Assembly (NCBI GenBank): GCA_045633505.1 | Contig: JAZQYK010000098.1 | Location: forward strand, 1-6,380 | Length of the DNA stretch: 6,380 bases | Direction: 5' to 3' | From: Fimenecus sp045633505 | GTDB taxonomy: Bacteria > Bacillota > Clostridia > Oscillospirales > Acutalibacteraceae | In this document: positions 6,276 through 6,380 of the stretch, piece after piece | How the letters are laid out: each line of letters starts with the position of its first letter | How positions within the stretch are numbered: the stretch's first letter is position 1 | Notes under the pieces: generated by a model | What the model was told of the DNA's origin: nothing | The model's input: the letters and a program-made list of their open reading frames with translations, nothing else | The model's database searches: none | Made by a program: the position numbers and the translations under genes

Positions 6276-6297
6276 GTGTACTAGCCCACTATCACAC
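6276..6297 (-). promoter_or_regulatory. Dyad at the predicted dnaA transcription start
   Basis: Minus-strand arms GTGTGATAG and CTAGTACAC flank a TGGG loop. Eight of nine positions pair, including one G-T wobble, with a single A-G mismatch. The dyad begins at or one base after the predicted +1, so it could be an operator or a 5'-terminal hairpin on the dnaA mRNA. It does not contain a recognisable DnaA box. Confidence 0.45.
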
Positions 6298-6304
6298 ATA
6301 ATAC

Positions 6305-6333
6305 ATTCTAGCACATTTTAAAAGGAATTTCAA
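6305..6333 (-). promoter_or_regulatory. dnaA promoter (SigA-type, extended -10)
   Basis: On the minus strand the -35 is TTGAAA (6333-6328), the spacer is exactly 17 nt, and the -10 is TAGAAT (6310-6305) preceded by an extended TG motif. Transcription would begin near 6298, giving a leader of about 115 nt before the UUG codon. It is the best promoter in the window and probably drives the whole operon. Confidence 0.75.
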
Positions 6334-6380
6334 TGAATTTTAAAGGAAAAAATGAATAAATATACTATTATATATATTAT
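6334..6380. other. A+T-rich stretch upstream of the dnaA promoter
   Basis: This stretch is almost entirely A and T, including a TATA-rich run at the window edge. It could act as an UP-type element or be part of a second origin segment like the region upstream of dnaA in B. subtilis, but no DnaA box is visible in it and no gene is seen. Confidence 0.3.

Overview
The window is the chromosomal replication-origin neighbourhood of an A+T-rich Gram-positive bacterium. All six genes lie on the minus strand, in the classic Firmicutes order dnaA, dnaN, yaaA (S4 domain), recF, remB (DUF370), gyrB. The yaaA-recF-remB-gyrB run and the protein sequences point to Clostridia. The style of DnaA, GyrB and the small RemB suggests the Oscillospirales/Ruminococcaceae, but that is an impression rather than a computed placement. 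There are no mobile elements, CRISPR arrays, tRNAs, rRNAs or plus-strand genes that I can support.

Layout, read in the direction of transcription (right to left). Bases 6183-6380 are the dnaA upstream region. It has a well-formed extended -10 promoter, a dyad at the predicted transcription start, a leader of about 115 nt, and a Shine-Dalgarno that selects a UUG start. dnaA spans 4866-6182. Bases 4641-4865 are a 225-bp A+T-rich gap that looks like oriC. It has several same-orientation copies of a non-canonical DnaA box (TTTTCRACA type), then a GC cluster, then a run of DnaA-trio triplets, then an A+T-rich stretch against dnaN. This order matches the basal unwinding system described for Bacillus subtilis. 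A dnaN promoter can be drawn across the GC cluster and trios. dnaN (3519-4640), yaaA (3275-3517), recF (2181-3275) and remB (1924-2181) follow with one-base gaps or one-base overlaps, so they are almost certainly co-transcribed and translationally coupled. gyrB (1-1897) follows after 26 bases and runs off the left edge, lacking only its last residues.

How the genes work together: DnaA binds and melts the origin, the DnaN clamp gives the replicase processivity, RecF acts at gaps and stalled forks, and gyrase removes the positive supercoils ahead of the fork. YaaA is an S4-type RNA-binding protein. RemB belongs to a family linked to biofilm-matrix regulation in B. subtilis. The genes themselves are ordinary. 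The most interesting material is the origin: its boxes depart from TTATCCACA, and DnaA carries Asn where the conserved box-reading Asp normally sits (GRNHSTV instead of GRDHSTV), which suggests co-variation of protein and site.
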